Below, one piece after another: positions 27,065 to 36,480 of a DNA stretch of 64,000 bases. Origin of the DNA: Levilactobacillus senmaizukei DSM 21775 = NBRC 103853 (GTDB lineage: Bacteria; Bacillota; Bacilli; Lactobacillales; Lactobacillaceae); the NCBI RefSeq assembly GCF_001592085.1, contig NZ_BCWD01000006.1:48083-112082 (forward strand). The letters run 5' to 3'. The translations under genes and the position numbers were made by a program. Every line of letters begins with the position of its first letter. Position 1 is the stretch's first letter. The notes below the pieces were generated by a model that was not told the DNA's origin, did no database searches, and worked only from the letters and a program-made list of their open reading frames with translations.

Positions 27065-29932
27065 TTGGCAAACGATAAAATTGTTATTCACGGGGCGCGC
27101 GCCCATAATTTAAAAGATATTGACGTGACGATTCCAAAGAATAAGCTGGTCGTCATTAGTGGGTTATCCGGTTCTGGCAAGAGTTCCTTGGCGTTTGATA
27201 CCCTGTACGCCGAGGGCCAGCGACGGTATGTAGAAAGCCTGTCTTCCTACGCCCGTCAATTTCTGGGGCAAATGGATAAACCGGATGTAGATTCAATCGA
27301 TGGCTTGAGTCCGGCCATTTCCATCGACCAAAAGACCACGTCGAAGAACCCCCGGTCTACAGTCGGAACGGTGACTGAGATCAATGACTACCTCCGTCTC
27401 CTCTGGGCCCGCGTGGGAACGCCCATCTGTCCTAACGATGGGACGACGATTACGAGTCAAAGTGTTGAACAGATGGTTGACCAGGTGCTGGTCTTGCCGG
27501 AACGAACAAAGCTCCAAATATTGTCGCCAATCGTCCGGTCTAAGAAGGGCCAACATAAGAAGATCTTCGAAAAGATCCGACGGGAAGGGTTTGTTCGAGT
27601 ACGGGTCGATGGTGAAACCATGGACCTGGACGACGTGCCCGAGCTAAATAAAAATCAAAATCATGATATTGCAATTGTTATCGACCGAATTGTGATTAAG
27701 TCCGGGATTCGTTCCCGGTTGTTCGACTCCTTTGAAGCGGCGCTACGGTTAAGCGGTGGCTATGCCATTGCCGATCTGATTGATGGTGAACCAATGATCT
27801 TTTCCGAGCATTATGCCTGTCCGGTCTGTGGATTTACGGTTGGCGAGTTAGAACCACGACTGTTTTCATTCAACGCCCCCTTTGGGGCTTGTCCCGAATG
27901 TGACGGTTTAGGGGTCAAGTTGGAGGTCGACTTGGACCTGGTGGTTCCGGACAAGACCAAGACCTTGCGTGAAGGGGCCCTCGAGCCTTGGAATCCCATT
28001 AGTTCGCAATACTATCCGGCCTTATTGGAACAGGCCTGCGATGCCTTTGGTATTGATATGGATACACCATTTAAAGACCTTTCAAAGGAAGACCAAGTGA
28101 CCGTTCTAAATGGCTCCAACGGCCGTGAATTCCATTTTCATTATGAAAACGACTTCGGCGGTGTTCGTGACATCGACGTCGCCTTTGAAGGGGTTGTCCC
28201 TAACATTGATCGCCGTTACCATGAAACCAACAGTGACTTCACCCGCGATGTTATGCGGAAATACATGGCCGAATTAACCTGCCAGAGTTGTCACGGTTAT
28301 CGTTTAAATCGACAGGCGCTCAGTGTCAAGATTGACCACCAACACATTGGCGAGGTATCGGACCTTCCAGTCGGTAAGGAGCTACACTTCTTCCAAAACC
28401 TCAGCTTTGGGGAACAGGACCAAGTAATTGCTCAACCAATCTTGAAGGAAATCCGTGACCGGTTAACCTTTCTGCAGAACGTTGGTTTGGACTACCTGAC
28501 GCTGAGTCGTTCCGCTCGAACCTTGTCCGGTGGGGAAGCTCAGCGAATTCGGTTGGCCACACAAATTGGATCTAACCTGTCTGGGGTACTGTACATTTTG
28601 GATGAGCCTTCGATTGGACTACACCAACGGGATAATGACCGATTGATTAACTCATTGAAGCAAATGCGGGATCTCGGGAATACGCTGATCGTGGTTGAAC
28701 ACGACGAGGACACCATGCGGGCAGCCGATTATATCGTGGACATTGGTCCTGGCGCGGGCGAAAACGGTGGCCACGTCATGGCCGCGGGAACACCTAAACA
28801 GGTCATGCGTTCTCGGAAGTCGCTGACTGGACAGTATCTGTCGGGTAAGCAGTATATTCCGGTACCTTTGAGCCGTCGTGAAGGCAATGGCAAGGAAATT
28901 CGGATTACGGGTGCCGCTGAAAATAATTTGAAGTCGATCGACGTTGATTTTCCACTTGGCGAATTTGTCGTGGTAACCGGGGTCTCTGGTTCTGGGAAGT
29001 CAACTTTGGTCAACACTATTTTGAAACGCGCTATTGCTCAGAAGCTGAATCACAACTCCGAAAAGCCGGGTAAGTTCGATGAGATTGCAGGGGTCCAAAA
29101 CATCGAGCGGCTAGTCAATATCGACCAAAGTCCGATTGGACGGACGCCACGAAGCAACCCGGCAACCTATACCGGGGTGTTCGATGATGTGCGGAGCCTA
29201 TTCGCTCAGACCAACGATGCCAAGCTCCGGGGGTACCAAAAGGGTCGCTTCAGCTTTAACACCAAGGGCGGACGTTGTGAGGCCTGTCATGGTGATGGAA
29301 TCCTGAAGATTGAGATGAACTTCTTGCCAGACGTCTACGTTCCCTGTGAAGTTTGTCATGGAACGCGATATAATTCCGAGACCTTGGAAGTTGAATACAA
29401 GGGCAAGAACATTGCTGATGTCTTGGACATGACGGTCAGTGAAGCCTTGAAGTTCTTTGAGGCCATTCCTAAGATTACCCGTAAGCTACAGACAATTCAG
29501 GACGTTGGGTTAGGCTACGTTAAGCTGGGGCAACCGGCAACCACCTTATCCGGTGGGGAAGCACAACGGATGAAGTTGGCTTCCGAATTGCATAAGCAAC
29601 AGAACGGTAAGAATTTTTACATCCTCGATGAACCAACGACGGGGCTCCACACTGACGACATTAAGCGGTTGCTGGAGGTCCTCCACCGATTGGTCAACAA
29701 GGGCAATACAGTCTTAGTCATTGAGCATAACTTGGACGTGATTAAGACGGCGGACCACTTGATTGACCTGGGTCCCGAAGGCGGGGAAGCCGGTGGAAAC
29801 GTGGTTGCCACCGGGACACCCGAGGAACTGGCTGAAGTACAGGCCAGTTATACCGGTCAATACTTGAAGCCGGTTCTGGAACGAGACCGTGCGCGGACCG
29901 AAGCGGATCACACAGATCCGGCAGCCTCATAG
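27065..29932 (+). CDS. uvrA: Excinuclease ABC subunit A
   Basis: UvrA finds DNA lesions as a dimer and loads UvrB. The 955-residue protein has two ABC ATPase modules: Walker [10 protein letters not shown] (33-41) and GVSGSGKST in the second half, with signatures [12 protein letters not shown] and [12 protein letters not shown]. Two zinc modules are built from CPVC/CPEC and CEAC/CEVC pairs. The start is TTG at 27065, after AAGGAGAA; there is no nearby in-frame ATG. A strong terminator follows. Confidence 0.97.
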   Translation: MANDKIVIHGARAHNLKDIDVTIPKNKLVVISGLSGSGKSSLAFDTLYAEGQRRYVESLSSYARQFLGQMDKPDVDSIDGLSPAISIDQKTTSKNPRSTVGTVTEINDYLRLLWARVGTPICPNDGTTITSQSVEQMVDQVLVLPERTKLQILSPIVRSKKGQHKKIFEKIRREGFVRVRVDGETMDLDDVPELNKNQNHDIAIVIDRIVIKSGIRSRLFDSFEAALRLSGGYAIADLIDGEPMIFSEHYACPVCGFTVGELEPRLFSFNAPFGACPECDGLGVKLEVDLDLVVPDKTKTLREGALEPWNPISSQYYPALLEQACDAFGIDMDTPFKDLSKEDQVTVLNGSNGREFHFHYENDFGGVRDIDVAFEGVVPNIDRRYHETNSDFTRDVMRKYMAELTCQSCHGYRLNRQALSVKIDHQHIGEVSDLPVGKELHFFQNLSFGEQDQVIAQPILKEIRDRLTFLQNVGLDYLTLSRSARTLSGGEAQRIRLATQIGSNLSGVLYILDEPSIGLHQRDNDRLINSLKQMRDLGNTLIVVEHDEDTMRAADYIVDIGPGAGENGGHVMAAGTPKQVMRSRKSLTGQYLSGKQYIPVPLSRREGNGKEIRITGAAENNLKSIDVDFPLGEFVVVTGVSGSGKSTLVNTILKRAIAQKLNHNSEKPGKFDEIAGVQNIERLVNIDQSPIGRTPRSNPATYTGVFDDVRSLFAQTNDAKLRGYQKGRFSFNTKGGRCEACHGDGILKIEMNFLPDVYVPCEVCHGTRYNSETLEVEYKGKNIADVLDMTVSEALKFFEAIPKITRKLQTIQDVGLGYVKLGQPATTLSGGEAQRMKLASELHKQQNGKNFYILDEPTTGLHTDDIKRLLEVLHRLVNKGNTVLVIEHNLDVIKTADHLIDLGPEGGEAGGNVVATGTPEELAEVQASYTGQYLKPVLERDRARTEADHTDPAAS

Positions 29933-29944
29933 AGATTTAATCAA

Positions 29945-29986
29945 GACGGGATCGCCCGACAGTCGTCGGGTTGGCCCGTCTTTTTA
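29945..29986 (+). terminator. uvrBA terminator
   Basis: GACGGG (29945-29950) pairs with CCCGTC (29975-29980), with an inner CCCGAC/GTCGGG helix, followed by T5. Confidence 0.85.
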
Positions 29987-29996
29987 GATGGGGTGC

Positions 29997-30025
29997 TTGT
30001 GAGCGCCATTAAAAACCAGTACAAT
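29997..30025 (+). promoter_or_regulatory. Promoter of the DUF308 gene (-35 TTGTGA, -10 TACAAT)
   Basis: TTGTGA (29997-30002) and TACAAT (30020-30025) are separated by 17 bp. Confidence 0.65.
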
Positions 30026-30072
30026 GGTTGAAAACCGGTGCGTACTAACCGGTGTTGTGAGGAGATGCAGAT

Positions 30073-30618
30073 ATGTTTAATATGAATCGTACTCGTTGGG
30101 GCTTCGACTGGAGTGAATTCATTCTCGGAATTTTATTCTTGGTTGCGGCCGGGGGATTACTCCGTTCCCCTAAGGTTGGCCTAACCGGACTGGCCATTAT
30201 CTTTGCGGTGCTGGCCCTATTGAGTGGCCTCACCACGATTGCCGGCTACAAGAAGTTGCGCGATGTAACCGGGCTACGCGCCAACTTTGCGCTGGCCTTT
30301 GGGATTCTAGATATCTTGATTGCCATCGTGTTCTTTTTCGACATGAATAGTGCCATCGTGAGCCTAGGGTACCTGTTTGCCCTCTGGTTTATCTTTGATT
30401 CACTGGAGCGGTTGATTGTGGCCAGTCACCTGCGTCGGTTTGGCGGGAGCTTCTACTGGTTGTCCATCATCCTGGACGTGGTGACATTAGTCGTGGGGAT
30501 CATGTTGTTCATTCATCCCATCGCCGCGGCCCTGTCACTGAACGGGCTGATCGCCATGTTCTTCATCATCTTCGGCGTGAATGCGATCTGGATTGCGTTT
30601 GCCCGCAGTCGGTCGTAA
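30073..30618 (+). CDS. HdeD family (DUF308) membrane protein
   Basis: The 181-residue protein consists of about six hydrophobic helices in three helix pairs, the pattern of DUF308/HdeD proteins: ILGILFLVAAGGLL, LTGLAIIFAVLALLSG, FGILDILIAIVFFF and LNGLIAMFFIIFGVNAIWIA. HdeD in enterobacteria is linked to acid resistance, but no function is established for this group. GAGGAGATG precedes the ATG. It has its own promoter and terminator. Confidence 0.8.
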   Translation: MFNMNRTRWGFDWSEFILGILFLVAAGGLLRSPKVGLTGLAIIFAVLALLSGLTTIAGYKKLRDVTGLRANFALAFGILDILIAIVFFFDMNSAIVSLGYLFALWFIFDSLERLIVASHLRRFGGSFYWLSIILDVVTLVVGIMLFIHPIAAALSLNGLIAMFFIIFGVNAIWIAFARSRS

Positions 30619-30636
30619 ACTTAACTAATCGATCAG

Positions 30637-30667
30637 AAGGTCAAGACCACGGTCTTGGCCTTTTTTC
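30637..30667 (+). terminator. Terminator of the DUF308 gene
   Basis: AAGGTCAAGAC pairs with GTCTTGGCCTT (one T-G) around a short loop, followed by T6. Confidence 0.85.
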
Positions 30668-30759
30668 GTACAATCGGACGAAAATAACGGGTTGAAAACG
30701 ATTATTGGATAACTTTGTTAGGGAGATAAACGAAATATTAGGAAAAGACACGCCCGGTA

Positions 30760-30768
30760 TGCTATACT
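30760..30768 (+). promoter_or_regulatory. rapZ extended -10 promoter
   Basis: TGCTATACT supplies TGn plus TATACT (30763-30768), 40 bases before the rapZ start. Only a weak TTAGGA is seen for the -35. Confidence 0.5.
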
Positions 30769-30808
30769 GCTTAAAGACGTTTTTAAAAAGGAAAGCTGGA
30801 GGAGTGTC

Positions 30809-31693
30809 ATGACGAATGAAATCCACCTGGTGATTATCACCGGGATGAGTGGTGCCGGGAAAACTGTTGCCATGCAAAGTTTCGAAGATCTCGGCTATTT
30901 CTGTATTGATAATATGCCCCCATCGTTACTCCCTAAATTGTGGGATTTAGTGCGTGAATCAGGAAAATTGTCCAAGATTGCCCTGGTCATGGACCTGCGT
31001 TCACGGGCCTTTTATGACGAAATTGTCCGGATGCTTAACGACGTAGCCGTTCATGGGATGATGAACGCACAAGTCTTGTTTCTAGACGCCTCGGATGAAG
31101 AGCTGGTTTCCCGGTATAAGGAAACTAGAAGAGCCCATCCCTTGGCACGTAATGGTCGCGTGATGGAAGGGATCCAACGCGAGCGAACCCTGTTGGCTCC
31201 GATCCGGCAAGCGGCACAACTCGTCATTGATACGACGAAGTTGAGCCCCCGCAAACTCCGTGAAGAAATTTTCCATAATTATGAAACCGAGGAGGTCCAC
31301 GTCTTTCACATCGACTTGATGTCATTTGGGTTTAAGTATGGGTTACCCATCGATGCCGACATTGTGATGGACGTTCGTTTCCTACCCAATCCGTATTACT
31401 TACCCGAACTGCGTGAATTGACTGGCAAGGACCAGTCCGTTTACGACTACGTGATGAATCAGCCACAGACCGAGGAGTTCTATGAACGCTTTATTGGTCT
31501 CCTGAAGACGATCGTTCCGGGCTATAAAAAAGAGGGCAAGTCAAATCTCACCATTGCCATTGGCTGTACCGGGGGTCAACACCGGTCGGTTGCCATCGTG
31601 CGGCGAATTGCTAAGGCCCTCGGCGATATGTACCCGGTCAATGTGACGCACCGGGACATCGAGAAGCGAAAGGAGTCCGCAAATCGATCATGA
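30809..31693 (+). CDS. rapZ: RNase adapter/nucleotide-binding protein RapZ (YvcJ)
   Basis: This 294-residue P-loop protein (YvcJ/RapZ) binds nucleotides; in E. coli it guides small-RNA decay in amino-sugar control, while in Bacillus it affects competence. Walker A is GMSGAGKT (12-19), and the conserved C-terminal domain has [12 protein letters not shown] and [20 protein letters not shown] precedes the ATG. The stop overlaps yvcK by 4 bases. It is first in rapZ-yvcK-whiA. Confidence 0.94.
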   Translation: MTNEIHLVIITGMSGAGKTVAMQSFEDLGYFCIDNMPPSLLPKLWDLVRESGKLSKIALVMDLRSRAFYDEIVRMLNDVAVHGMMNAQVLFLDASDEELVSRYKETRRAHPLARNGRVMEGIQRERTLLAPIRQAAQLVIDTTKLSPRKLREEIFHNYETEEVHVFHIDLMSFGFKYGLPIDADIVMDVRFLPNPYYLPELRELTGKDQSVYDYVMNQPQTEEFYERFIGLLKTIVPGYKKEGKSNLTIAIGCTGGQHRSVAIVRRIAKALGDMYPVNVTHRDIEKRKESANRS

Positions 31694-32703
31694 GAGATTT
31701 AATGAAGAGCCGACGACCTAAGATTGTGGTGATCGGTGGAGGAACGGGATTGCCCGTCATCCTGAGTAATCTACGCGATCAGGACGTCGACATTACCGCA
31801 GTTGTCACGGTTGCCGATGATGGGGGCTCCTCTGGGATTATTCGGCACTATGTGAACGTGGTTCCGCCTGGTGATATTCGTAACGTCATGGTGGCGTTAG
31901 CGGAAATTCCTGGCATTTACAAGGACCTGTTTCAGTATCGCTTTGAGACAACCGATGATTTCTTTGCTGGCCACGCGATTGGTAATTTGATTATCGCGGC
32001 CCTTTCGGAAATGAAGGGGGGCATCTTTGATGCGGTCCAGGAGCTCTCACAGTTGATGCGAGTCAATGGTCATATCTATCCGGCGGCCAATGAGCCACTG
32101 GAATTACACGCCCAATTTGCCGATGGCACCACGCTACGCGGTGAAGCGGAGATTACTGCGGCCCATAAGCTAATCAAGCGTGTCTGGGTAGAAACCAGTA
32201 ATCACCATGCCCAACCACGAGCAGCCCAGCCCGTGATTGATGCGATCATGGATGCCGATCAGATTGTCTTGGGGCCTGGTAGCCTGTTTACCAGTATCCT
32301 GCCTAATTTAATGATCAGTAGTGTTGGTAAGGCGGTGCGGGAAAGTCCTGCAGAGGTCGTGTATATCTGTAATATCATGACGCAAAAGGGTGAAACGGAA
32401 AACTTTACGGATGCTGACCACGTGCGGGTGTTGAATGAACACCTGGGGGCTAACTTCATCGATACGGTGTTGGTCAATACAGGCAAGGTTCCCGATAAGT
32501 ACATCGACTATCAACGGTGGGATGAGATGTCCCAACCGGTTAAACATGATTTTCAGGGTTTACGTAGCCAGGGATGTCGGGTAATTTCCACCGATTTCCT
32601 ACAACTTAGAGATAACGGGGCGTTCCATAATGGTCAAGAGGTGGTCCATGAACTACTGAACCTGATTGGTCAGCCGCGTTTCCAGAAGGACTCACGAGGT
32701 TAA
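31690..32703 (+). CDS. yvcK: YvcK/CofD-like protein (gluconeogenesis and envelope factor)
   Basis: The 337-residue protein shares the CofD fold and binds UDP-sugars in Bacillus, where it is needed for growth on gluconeogenic carbon and for normal cell shape. Motifs are the N-terminal GGGTGLP (16-22), [21 protein letters not shown] and the late [15 protein letters not shown]. The start at 31690 overlaps the rapZ stop; AAAGGAG is 14 bases upstream, so the ATG at 31702 (five codons in) is an alternative. Confidence 0.94.
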   Translation: MRDLMKSRRPKIVVIGGGTGLPVILSNLRDQDVDITAVVTVADDGGSSGIIRHYVNVVPPGDIRNVMVALAEIPGIYKDLFQYRFETTDDFFAGHAIGNLIIAALSEMKGGIFDAVQELSQLMRVNGHIYPAANEPLELHAQFADGTTLRGEAEITAAHKLIKRVWVETSNHHAQPRAAQPVIDAIMDADQIVLGPGSLFTSILPNLMISSVGKAVRESPAEVVYICNIMTQKGETENFTDADHVRVLNEHLGANFIDTVLVNTGKVPDKYIDYQRWDEMSQPVKHDFQGLRSQGCRVISTDFLQLRDNGAFHNGQEVVHELLNLIGQPRFQKDSRG

Positions 32704-32707
32704 TTAA

Positions 32708-33646
32708 ATGTCATATGCTAGTGAAGTAAAAAAAGAATTAACCACCTTAGATGTCCATCGTGACAACGCTAAGGCGGAACTGGTAGCCCTGATTCGCATG
32801 AATGGGGCCCTCGGACTCGCCAACCATCGCTTCGTTTTAAACGTGCAAACGGAAAATCCGGCAATTGCTCGACGAATGTACCAGCTGCTTAAGCAGTTCT
32901 ACGACTTGGAGAGTGAATTGCTGGTTCGGCGGAAGATGAAACTGAAGAAGAATAATCTGTACATTGTTCGGGTTAAAACTGGTGTGACGGAGGTCTTATC
33001 CGACCTTGGCATTTTTGATGGGATGCAACTCCTGGAGTCCGTGCCCGAAGAAATTCTGGATGATGACATGCAAGTTCGGTCATATCTGCGGGGGGCCTTT
33101 CTGGCCGGCGGGTCCGTTAACAATCCGGAGACCAGTCGCTATCACTTGGAAATTTACTCCTTGTATGAAGAGCATAACCAGATGATTGCGGAAATGATGA
33201 ACCGTTACGACTTAAATGCCCGGACGATTGTTCGGCGGAGTGGGTACATTACCTATCTTAAGGGTGCCGAAAGAATTGCGGACTTCCTGTCGCTCATCGG
33301 GGCCACGACGGCGATGCTGCGGTTTGAAGACGTGCGAATCATGCGGGATATGCGAAATTCGGTCAACCGGTTGGTGAACTGTGAGAATGCCAATTTGGAT
33401 AAAGTGGCGACGGCTTCCACGCGGCAGATCGATAATATTCAGTTTATCGAGGCTACCGTGGGGTTGGGGCAATTACCGACGAAGCTTCGTGAAGTGGCTG
33501 AGGCCCGTTTGGCCCACAGTGAAGTCAGCTTGAAGGAGTTGGGGGATCTTGTCCCTGGTGGTCCGATTTCAAAGTCGGGAATTAACCATCGTCTCCGGAA
33601 AATTAATGATTATGCCAAACAGTTACGTGGCGAGGCCACAGCTTAA
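32708..33646 (+). CDS. whiA: Sporulation/division regulator WhiA
   Basis: WhiA is a DNA-binding protein with a LAGLIDADG-like N-terminal fold and a C-terminal helix-turn-helix, acting in cell division and chromosome segregation. The 312 residues include [16 protein letters not shown] (about 117-132) and the HTH region [32 protein letters not shown] precedes the ATG. It ends the rapZ-yvcK-whiA operon. In Bacillus crh follows; here another gene occupies that position. Confidence 0.95.
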   Translation: MSYASEVKKELTTLDVHRDNAKAELVALIRMNGALGLANHRFVLNVQTENPAIARRMYQLLKQFYDLESELLVRRKMKLKKNNLYIVRVKTGVTEVLSDLGIFDGMQLLESVPEEILDDDMQVRSYLRGAFLAGGSVNNPETSRYHLEIYSLYEEHNQMIAEMMNRYDLNARTIVRRSGYITYLKGAERIADFLSLIGATTAMLRFEDVRIMRDMRNSVNRLVNCENANLDKVATASTRQIDNIQFIEATVGLGQLPTKLREVAEARLAHSEVSLKELGDLVPGGPISKSGINHRLRKINDYAKQLRGEATA

Positions 33647-33650
33647 AAAA

Positions 33651-33688
33651 GTCAGCTAACCAAATATGCGGTTAGCTGATTTTTTTAT
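33651..33688 (+). terminator. whiA terminator
   Basis: TCAGCTAACC pairs with GGTTAGCTGA around an 8-base loop, followed by T7. Confidence 0.9.
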
Positions 33689-33733
33689 CGAGGCCATTCG
33701 TATAATGGGGGTCGCAGAAAGGACGTGATCTCC

Positions 33734-34165
33734 TTGAGAGCCTGGCGATTACTGACGGAGTATTTTAACGTTGCCGAGTTTGCAACAGCCTATGCCTGGT
33801 TTACGGGCCATAGTTGGGGCCTGGATATCCGACCAAATTTCGATCGTTTCTTCTGGTATTTTCTGGCGGCGGGCATCTTTGTCTATCCCTGGGTGGCCGA
33901 TTTGGAAGGCCAGGTGTGTGATCGCTGGCGGTTGCGTCAACAGATTAAGCCCGGTGTCAGATGGCACAATCGTGATGTAGTGGCGCATGATCGCGGCGGT
34001 GACTGGCGGTCGCCACACAGCCGAGTTTCGTGGGCAAACGCTCACGATCAGGATACCTTGATGCGCATGAGTAACGGATTGCTACGCGGACTCTTGCGGT
34101 TTGGTTGGATTGTTTTTGCTCCGGTAATTTTGGTGATTCAGGTCTGTTTACACACAAAAAAATAG
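33734..34165 (+). CDS. Hypothetical small membrane protein
   Basis: I do not recognise this 143-residue protein. It has a hydrophobic helix near FFWYFLAAGIFVYPWVA, a polar and strongly charged middle with several His and Arg, and a second C-terminal helix (LLRFGWIVFAPVILVIQVCL). AAAGGA lies 10 bases before the TTG at 33734; a GTG at 33725 is also in frame but too close to that site. It stands between whiA and clpP, the position of crh in Bacillus, but shows no HPr-like sequence. It ends at a terminator shared with clpP. Confidence 0.6.
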   Translation: MRAWRLLTEYFNVAEFATAYAWFTGHSWGLDIRPNFDRFFWYFLAAGIFVYPWVADLEGQVCDRWRLRQQIKPGVRWHNRDVVAHDRGGDWRSPHSRVSWANAHDQDTLMRMSNGLLRGLLRFGWIVFAPVILVIQVCLHTKK

Positions 34166-34190
34166 GGCTGGCTGCAGCCAGTCCTATTTC
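34160..34190. terminator. Bidirectional terminator between the small membrane gene and clpP
   Basis: AAATAGG and CTGGCTG form a stem with CAGCCAG and CCTATTT. It has A-rich and T-rich flanks on both sides. Confidence 0.8.
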
Positions 34191-34198
34191 ATTTTAGA

Positions 34199-34795
34199 TT
34201 ACTTCTTTTGGTCGCTACTGTTAGTCATGATGTGGTCGATTAAACCATAGTCAACGGCATCTTGAGCACTTAAGTAGTTATCCCGTTCAGTATCTTGGTT
34301 AATCCGTTCGATTGGTTGACCAGAGTTATCAGCCAGTAATTGGTTAATGGTCTTCCGGGTCTTCAAGATCTCCCGCGCAGCAATTTCAATTTCGGTTTGT
34401 TGCCCTTGGGCACCACCAGAAGGTTGGTGAATCATCACTTGAGCGTGAGGTAAGGCAAACCGCTTACCCTTGGTCCCTGATGAGGCCAAGACACTGGCCA
34501 TTGAAGCTGCCATCCCTAACGTAATCGTTTGAACGTCAGATTGGATGAAGTTCATGGTATCGTAAATAGCCAATCCGGATGAAACCACACCACCAGGCGA
34601 GTTAATGTAAAGCGAAATATCCTTGGTAGAGTCTTGGGCATCCAAGAAGAGCAATTGCGCAATGATGGCATTTGCCATGTCATCTTCGATAGGGCCTGAT
34701 AACATGATGATCCGGTCCTTTAAAAGTCGTGAATAAATATCATAAGCCCGTTCGCCACGGGATGATTGTTCGATAACTGTTGGTACTAAATTCAT
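34199..34795 (-). CDS. clpP: ATP-dependent Clp protease proteolytic subunit
   Basis: ClpP is the serine protease barrel that works with ClpX, ClpC or ClpE in protein quality control. At 198 residues it has the full catalytic triad S98 ([12 protein letters not shown]), H123 (MIHQPSGG) and D172 (ERDNYLS). AAAGGGAGG precedes the ATG. It is monocistronic, leftward, with a CtsR operator over its promoter, so it belongs to the class III heat-shock group. Confidence 0.97.
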   Translation of the reverse strand: MNLVPTVIEQSSRGERAYDIYSRLLKDRIIMLSGPIEDDMANAIIAQLLFLDAQDSTKDISLYINSPGGVVSSGLAIYDTMNFIQSDVQTITLGMAASMASVLASSGTKGKRFALPHAQVMIHQPSGGAQGQQTEIEIAAREILKTRKTINQLLADNSGQPIERINQDTERDNYLSAQDAVDYGLIDHIMTNSSDQKK

Positions 34796-34852
34796 GACAA
34801 GATAGCCTCCCTTTTTACAATTGAATGGCTAGCAGTTTGCTAACATGTTGTT

Positions 34853-34881
34853 AGTGTACTGCTATGGTCAAAGTAGGTCAA
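34853..34881 (-). promoter_or_regulatory. clpP promoter (-35 TTGACC, -10 TACACT on the minus strand)
   Basis: On the minus strand TTGACC (34881-34876) and TACACT (34858-34853) are separated by 17 bp. The CtsR box overlaps the -35 and spacer. Confidence 0.75.
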
Positions 34882-34882
34882 A
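34866..34882. promoter_or_regulatory. CtsR operator
   Basis: GGTCAAA-GTA-GGTCAAA is a perfect match to the CtsR direct repeat (GGTCAAA, 3-base gap, GGTCAAA). It lies on the plus strand over the clpP -35, so CtsR would repress clpP until heat stress. Confidence 0.9.
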
Positions 34883-34971
34883 CAAAAAGACTTCCTTGAT
34901 CCTGCTAACCTTTTAACTAAAACTATCATAACAGAGTTTATTAAAACGTCACGTATTCTGTTTTTAAATTG

Positions 34972-35003
34972 ACCAGTTACGTCAAGGAAATAACCACTTA
35001 CGT
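34972..35003 (+). promoter_or_regulatory. Paired direct repeats, candidate LytTR operator
   Basis: ACCAGTTACGT (34972-34982) and ACCACTTACGT (34993-35003) differ at one base and lie 21 bp apart, two helical turns. LytTR proteins bind just such paired direct repeats, and the LytTR gene starts about 60 bases downstream, which suggests autoregulation. Confidence 0.6.
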
Positions 35004-35064
35004 AAGGTGTATTTTCAAGTCTGTGGGTTTGTGGTTTACTAGGAACATCAGAGGAGGTGAGTAC

Positions 35065-35508
35065 TTGAAAATTCGGGTGGATGTTAATGTCGGGTCAACC
35101 GAGCCGGAGGTTGTGATTCGTGTGAATGACGCGGCCAAAGGGGCCGCCTTGGCCCAGAAAATTGCCAGACTCACGGATAGTGATCGGCTGACCTTGGGAC
35201 AGCGTGGGCATCAATATCAGGTGAAGATCGCCGATATTCTGTTCTTGGAGGCGGCCGACCATCAGGTGACGGTACATACGGCCAAAGAGATGTTTATGAC
35301 CCGGCTGCCGCTGTATGAGCTGGCGGAACAACTACCGGAGTCCTTCCAACGGATTTCCAAGTCTGCCATCCTCAATCGCGATCAGGTTCGGTCGCTGACT
35401 AAATCCGTGACCGGCAATCTGGTTCGGTTTCGGGAGTCGTCTAAACAAGTTTATGTTTCGCGGCGTTACTACAAGGAATTGAAAAATAGGTTGGAGCGAA
35501 AGGGGTAA
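35065..35508 (+). CDS. LytTR family transcriptional regulator
   Basis: This 147-residue protein is a stand-alone LytTR DNA-binding regulator without a receiver domain. The N-terminal part (about 1-45) is unassigned; the LytTR domain (about 48-145) shows KIADILFLEAADHQVTVHT, FQRISKSAILNRDQV and ESSKQVYVSRRYYKELK. GAGGAGGTG before the TTG at 35065 decides the start over an upstream in-frame ORF. The downstream gene, 6 bases away, encodes a LiaF-like membrane protein, an arrangement that suggests a membrane-stress circuit. Confidence 0.85.
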   Translation: MKIRVDVNVGSTEPEVVIRVNDAAKGAALAQKIARLTDSDRLTLGQRGHQYQVKIADILFLEAADHQVTVHTAKEMFMTRLPLYELAEQLPESFQRISKSAILNRDQVRSLTKSVTGNLVRFRESSKQVYVSRRYYKELKNRLERKG

Positions 35509-35514
35509 CAATTA

Positions 35515-36246
35515 ATGAAAAGAAATTGGTTTTGGGGTGTCTTCTTTGTCCTGTCGGCAGGGATTTTAATTACCAGTCAATTAGGCATCTTGACGGTTCA
35601 CATTGGTTTTTGGACACTACTGTTGGCGATGTTCCTGGTGGCCGCTTTAGTTGAAAGTCTGATGCATTTTTCTGTCGGGGGCATTGTCTTTTCGCTGGCT
35701 TTCCTGGCCATTCTATTCGCCAAGCCGTTGGGTATTGTCCAGCTAGCACCCTGGACTATCTTAGGGGCGGCCGTGTTGCTGACCATTGGTCTGTCCATGA
35801 TTTTTCGTCCACGCTGGCGTTGGCAAGGGCGTTTCACTGGTCATCACGGTGAAAGCTGGCATAATGGTCGGCATGACTGGGGCCGTAGTGTCGACGCCAT
35901 TACGGACGTTAATGATTCGGAAACCGTGGTCGACGTTAATATGAGTGCTAGCATTCGGTATTTACAATCGGACAATTTAAAGAGTGTGCGAATTAAGTCG
36001 TCAATGGGTAACGCCAAGGTCTATTTTGACGACGTTACCCTCAGTTCAGAGGGGGCCGTGGCCTGGGTCGATAATTCTTTCGGTGGGGTTGAATTGTATG
36101 TGCCTAAGGAATGGCAGGTACACATTGATCTTTCAACGGACTTCGGTACGGTTGGCGAACGTGGTGAAAGCACCAGTACTGCGGAACAGAAGTTGGTGGT
36201 TAAGGGGCGCACGTCATTTGGTTCCGTAGTCATATTCTATATCTAG
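35515..36246 (+). CDS. LiaF-like membrane protein (cell-wall stress response domain)
   Basis: The 243-residue protein has four N-terminal hydrophobic helices (about 5-98), a polar His/Trp-rich link, and a C-terminal beta-rich domain (about 130-243) with the pattern IRYLQSDNLKSVRIKSSMGN and VAWVDNSFGGVELYVPKEW. This is the LiaF/DUF2154 cell-wall-active antibiotic response family; LiaF silences the LiaS kinase in Bacillus. No LiaRS is adjacent; the partner is the LytTR gene. AAAGGGG precedes the ATG. Confidence 0.75.
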   Translation: MKRNWFWGVFFVLSAGILITSQLGILTVHIGFWTLLLAMFLVAALVESLMHFSVGGIVFSLAFLAILFAKPLGIVQLAPWTILGAAVLLTIGLSMIFRPRWRWQGRFTGHHGESWHNGRHDWGRSVDAITDVNDSETVVDVNMSASIRYLQSDNLKSVRIKSSMGNAKVYFDDVTLSSEGAVAWVDNSFGGVELYVPKEWQVHIDLSTDFGTVGERGESTSTAEQKLVVKGRTSFGSVVIFYI

Positions 36247-36278
36247 TGATCTTGCCTCAAAAATAATCAAAGGAAGAC

Positions 36279-36307
36279 TTGAATTTATATTTAGCATCGG
36301 TTATAGT
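36279..36307 (+). promoter_or_regulatory. Promoter of the first tRNA-Arg gene
   Basis: TTGAAT (36279-36284) and TATAGT (36302-36307) are 17 bp apart, 31 bases before the tRNA. Confidence 0.75.
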
Positions 36308-36338
36308 AGTAAGTGCTTGAAAAAGCTGATGCTGTTTT

Positions 36339-36410
36339 GCGCCCGTAGTGTAATGGATCGCACGTAAGATTCCGGTTCTTGAAATGGGGGTTCGATTCCC
36401 TCCGGGCGCA
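36339..36410 (+). tRNA. tRNA-Arg (anticodon CCG), copy 1
   Basis: A complete 72-base cloverleaf: acceptor GCGCCCG pairs with CGGGCGC, the anticodon stem TAAGA/TCTTG encloses the loop TTCCGGT (anticodon CCG, reading CGG), and the T loop is TTCGATT. CCA is not encoded. CGG is used very often in this window. An identical copy lies at 37208. Confidence 0.92.
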
Positions 36411-36416
36411 TCAGTT

Positions 36417-36446
36417 GCCGTAACGATTGTCGTTGCGGCTTTTTTG
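36417..36446 (+). terminator. Terminator of the first tRNA-Arg gene
   Basis: GCCGTAACGA pairs with TCGTTGCGGC around TTG, followed by T6. Confidence 0.88.
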
Positions 36447-36449
36447 ATC

Positions 36450-36480
36450 TAAAAAAGCCAGGTCGCTTAGGACTTGGCTG
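36450..36480 (-). terminator. Terminator of the ECF S-component gene
   Basis: On the minus strand AGCCAAGTC pairs with GACCTGGCT (one mismatch), followed by T6. The 5' arm overlaps the last codons of the gene. Confidence 0.6.

Noticed and set aside
30690..30710. cre-like TGAAAACGATTATT before rapZ
   Set aside because: Two mismatches at the last positions and about 100 bases from the start; not strong enough.
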